From Arthrobacter sp. CJ23 (GTDB lineage: Bacteria > Actinomycetota > Actinomycetes > Actinomycetales > Micrococcaceae): a stretch of 64,000 nt of DNA. Where the stretch lies: NCBI RefSeq assembly GCF_024741795.1, contig NZ_CP102950.1, forward strand, positions 3,968,001 through 4,032,000, written 5' to 3'. Every line of letters starts with the position of its first letter. Within the stretch, counting starts at the first letter, position 1. The position numbers and the translations under genes are program-made. Positions 63,157 to 64,000 of this stretch are shown here, in pieces. The notes under the pieces are model-generated. The model saw only the letters and a program-made list of their open reading frames with translations. It was not told where the DNA came from and ran no database searches.

Positions 63157-63537
63157 ATGGCGGCGAAGACCGGTTTCGCCTGGACCGTCCTGCTGGCCTC
63201 CGCCGTGCTCGAAGCCGTCTGGGCCACGGCGCTGGGCCTGTCCGACGGTTTCACCCGCTTGGCGCCCACACTGGTGTTCGCCGTGACGGCGGCACTGAGC
63301 ATGGTGGGGCTCGGCCTGGCCGTGAAGCGCATCCCGCTCGGCACGGCCTACGCCGTCTGGGTGGGGATCGGCGCGGCACTGACGGTCGGCTGGGCAATGG
63401 CCACCGGCGTCGAACCCGCCAGCCCGCTCAAGCTGCTGTTCATCGCCGGAATCGTGGGCTGCGCCGCCGGGCTGAAGGCCCTTCCGGCGAGCAAGTACGA
63501 GGCGGTCAGCGAACACACTGAATCGGGCCGGCGTTAG
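63157..63537 (+). CDS. SMR-family transporter subunit, second of the pair
   Basis: The 126-residue paralogue has four helices and the glutamate in ASAVLEAVWATAL. GTAYAVWVGIGAALTVGWAMATG matches the first subunit. It adds a 20-residue hydrophilic C-terminal tail. Its ATG is two bases after the stop of the first gene, so both are under the riboswitch. Paired SMR genes commonly encode opposite-topology subunits. Confidence 0.92.
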   Translation: MAAKTGFAWTVLLASAVLEAVWATALGLSDGFTRLAPTLVFAVTAALSMVGLGLAVKRIPLGTAYAVWVGIGAALTVGWAMATGVEPASPLKLLFIAGIVGCAAGLKALPASKYEAVSEHTESGRR

Positions 63538-63562
63538 GCCGCCCGGGCCGCGGAACCTGGCC

Positions 63563-64000
63563 CTAGGCTTCGCTGCGCTCCGTAATCCACCAACCGATGC
63601 CGAGTGGAATCAGGTACCAAAGGGTCAACGACGAGACCACTTCCAGAGCCGAAGGCGCCTCCGGCCCTCCAAGCAATGCACTCATGGCCGTGATCGTGCT
63701 GAGGTAGCCGCTTGCGTCCGGGAGGAGGGTAAGGATGAGCCCGTTTCCGACAAGACTGACGAGTATGACAGTGATGATTGCCAAGGCAGTACGGCGGATC
63801 GCTGCGGCGAGAGCCACGCCGAACAGCATGCTCAAGAGGCACGATGCCAGGCCGGATAGAAGCTCCTGCCCCACACCGTCGAAGGCTCCTCCGGTCGCCG
63901 TTCCCCCACCGCCCAGGGCCGCAGCCACAACAGCCGACAGCAGGAACACAAAAAGCTGAAGGGCCACAGCCAGCACGGCGGCGGCAAGGACCTTGGCCCA
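63563..64000 (-). CDS. Partial membrane protein, probably ABC-2 type permease C-terminus
   Basis: The frame is open to the right window edge (146 codons including the stop), so the N-terminal part lies outside. It has four hydrophobic helices (FVFLLSAVVAAALGG, LASCLLSMLFGVALAAAI, LAIITVILVSLVGNGLILTLL, LTLWYLIPLGIGWWI). The WAKVLAAAVLAVALQLFVF entry and the pattern of helices resemble ABC-2 permeases that accompany an ATPase, but this is not certain. Confidence 0.65.
   Translation of the reverse strand, partial: WAKVLAAAVLAVALQLFVFLLSAVVAAALGGGGTATGGAFDGVGQELLSGLASCLLSMLFGVALAAAIRRTALAIITVILVSLVGNGLILTLLPDASGYLSTITAMSALLGGPEAPSALEVVSSLTLWYLIPLGIGWWITERSEA

Overview
The window is high-GC (mostly 60-70 percent) chromosomal DNA from a Gram-positive actinomycete. 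Gene content and style (urate/allantoin pathway, PpsA with its DUF299 regulator, a septum-formation-domain protein, DUF3073, a HAIR-like element before clpB, many ATGA/GTGA overlaps) point to the Arthrobacter/Pseudarthrobacter/Paenarthrobacter group of Micrococcaceae. This placement is inferred from family recognition, not from a marker gene.

Layout. 1-1.5 kb is a lower-GC accessory edge with a partial gene, a three-helix membrane protein and a relic-like stretch. 1.55-8.7 kb is a glyoxylate/allantoin operon (hyi-glxR-gcl-glxK-allB, then an orphan winged-helix protein) behind a clear promoter with twin operator repeats. 8.8-13.8 kb holds a BCP peroxiredoxin, a trypsin-like protease, a lipoprotein, a WXG100-calpain fusion protein with a small partner, and a class V aminotransferase. 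13.9-18.4 kb holds ppsA, its regulator, and uraD-uraH; uraD carries the same operator as hyi. 18.5-21.8 kb is a membrane protein and purF-purM.

21.9-26.3 kb is an amino-acid-type ABC importer with a DoeB-like deacylase and a divergent GntR/FCD regulator sharing a perfect 20-bp palindrome. 26.3-29.3 kb has two double-VOC proteins, a SRPBCC fusion and an ArsR regulator. 29.4-39.4 kb is an oligosaccharide locus: CUT1 transporter, GH43, GH36, a 2-hydroxyacid dehydrogenase and a LacI regulator with several matching operator candidates. A frameshifted permease relic lies just before lacI. 39.6-47.8 kb holds DUF3073, a septum-formation-domain protein, clpB, a YCII protein, a PPOX protein and a molybdate operon. 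48-53.8 kb holds a BBE-type oxidoreductase, a DUF4031-HD protein, a ComB-like phosphatase, a VOC gene destroyed by internal deletion, DUF1801, a sialidase without a signal peptide, and YccF.

53.9-59.5 kb is a CUT2 sugar system (kinase, ATPase, permease, binding protein) with a divergent LacI regulator; an identical 13-bp operator core lies beside both divergent genes. 59.8-64 kb holds trpF, an intact 1,410-bp IS701-family element with a CTAG target duplication inserted at the end of one copy of a 77-bp repeat, a HutD protein, and a pair of SMR transporters preceded by a guanidine-III riboswitch. A partial membrane gene runs off the right end.

How parts work together: urate products (uraH, uraD) feed allantoin to allB; glyoxylate then passes through gcl, hyi/glxR and glxK to glycerate phosphate, and PpsA can supply PEP for gluconeogenesis. 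No tRNA, rRNA or CRISPR array was seen.
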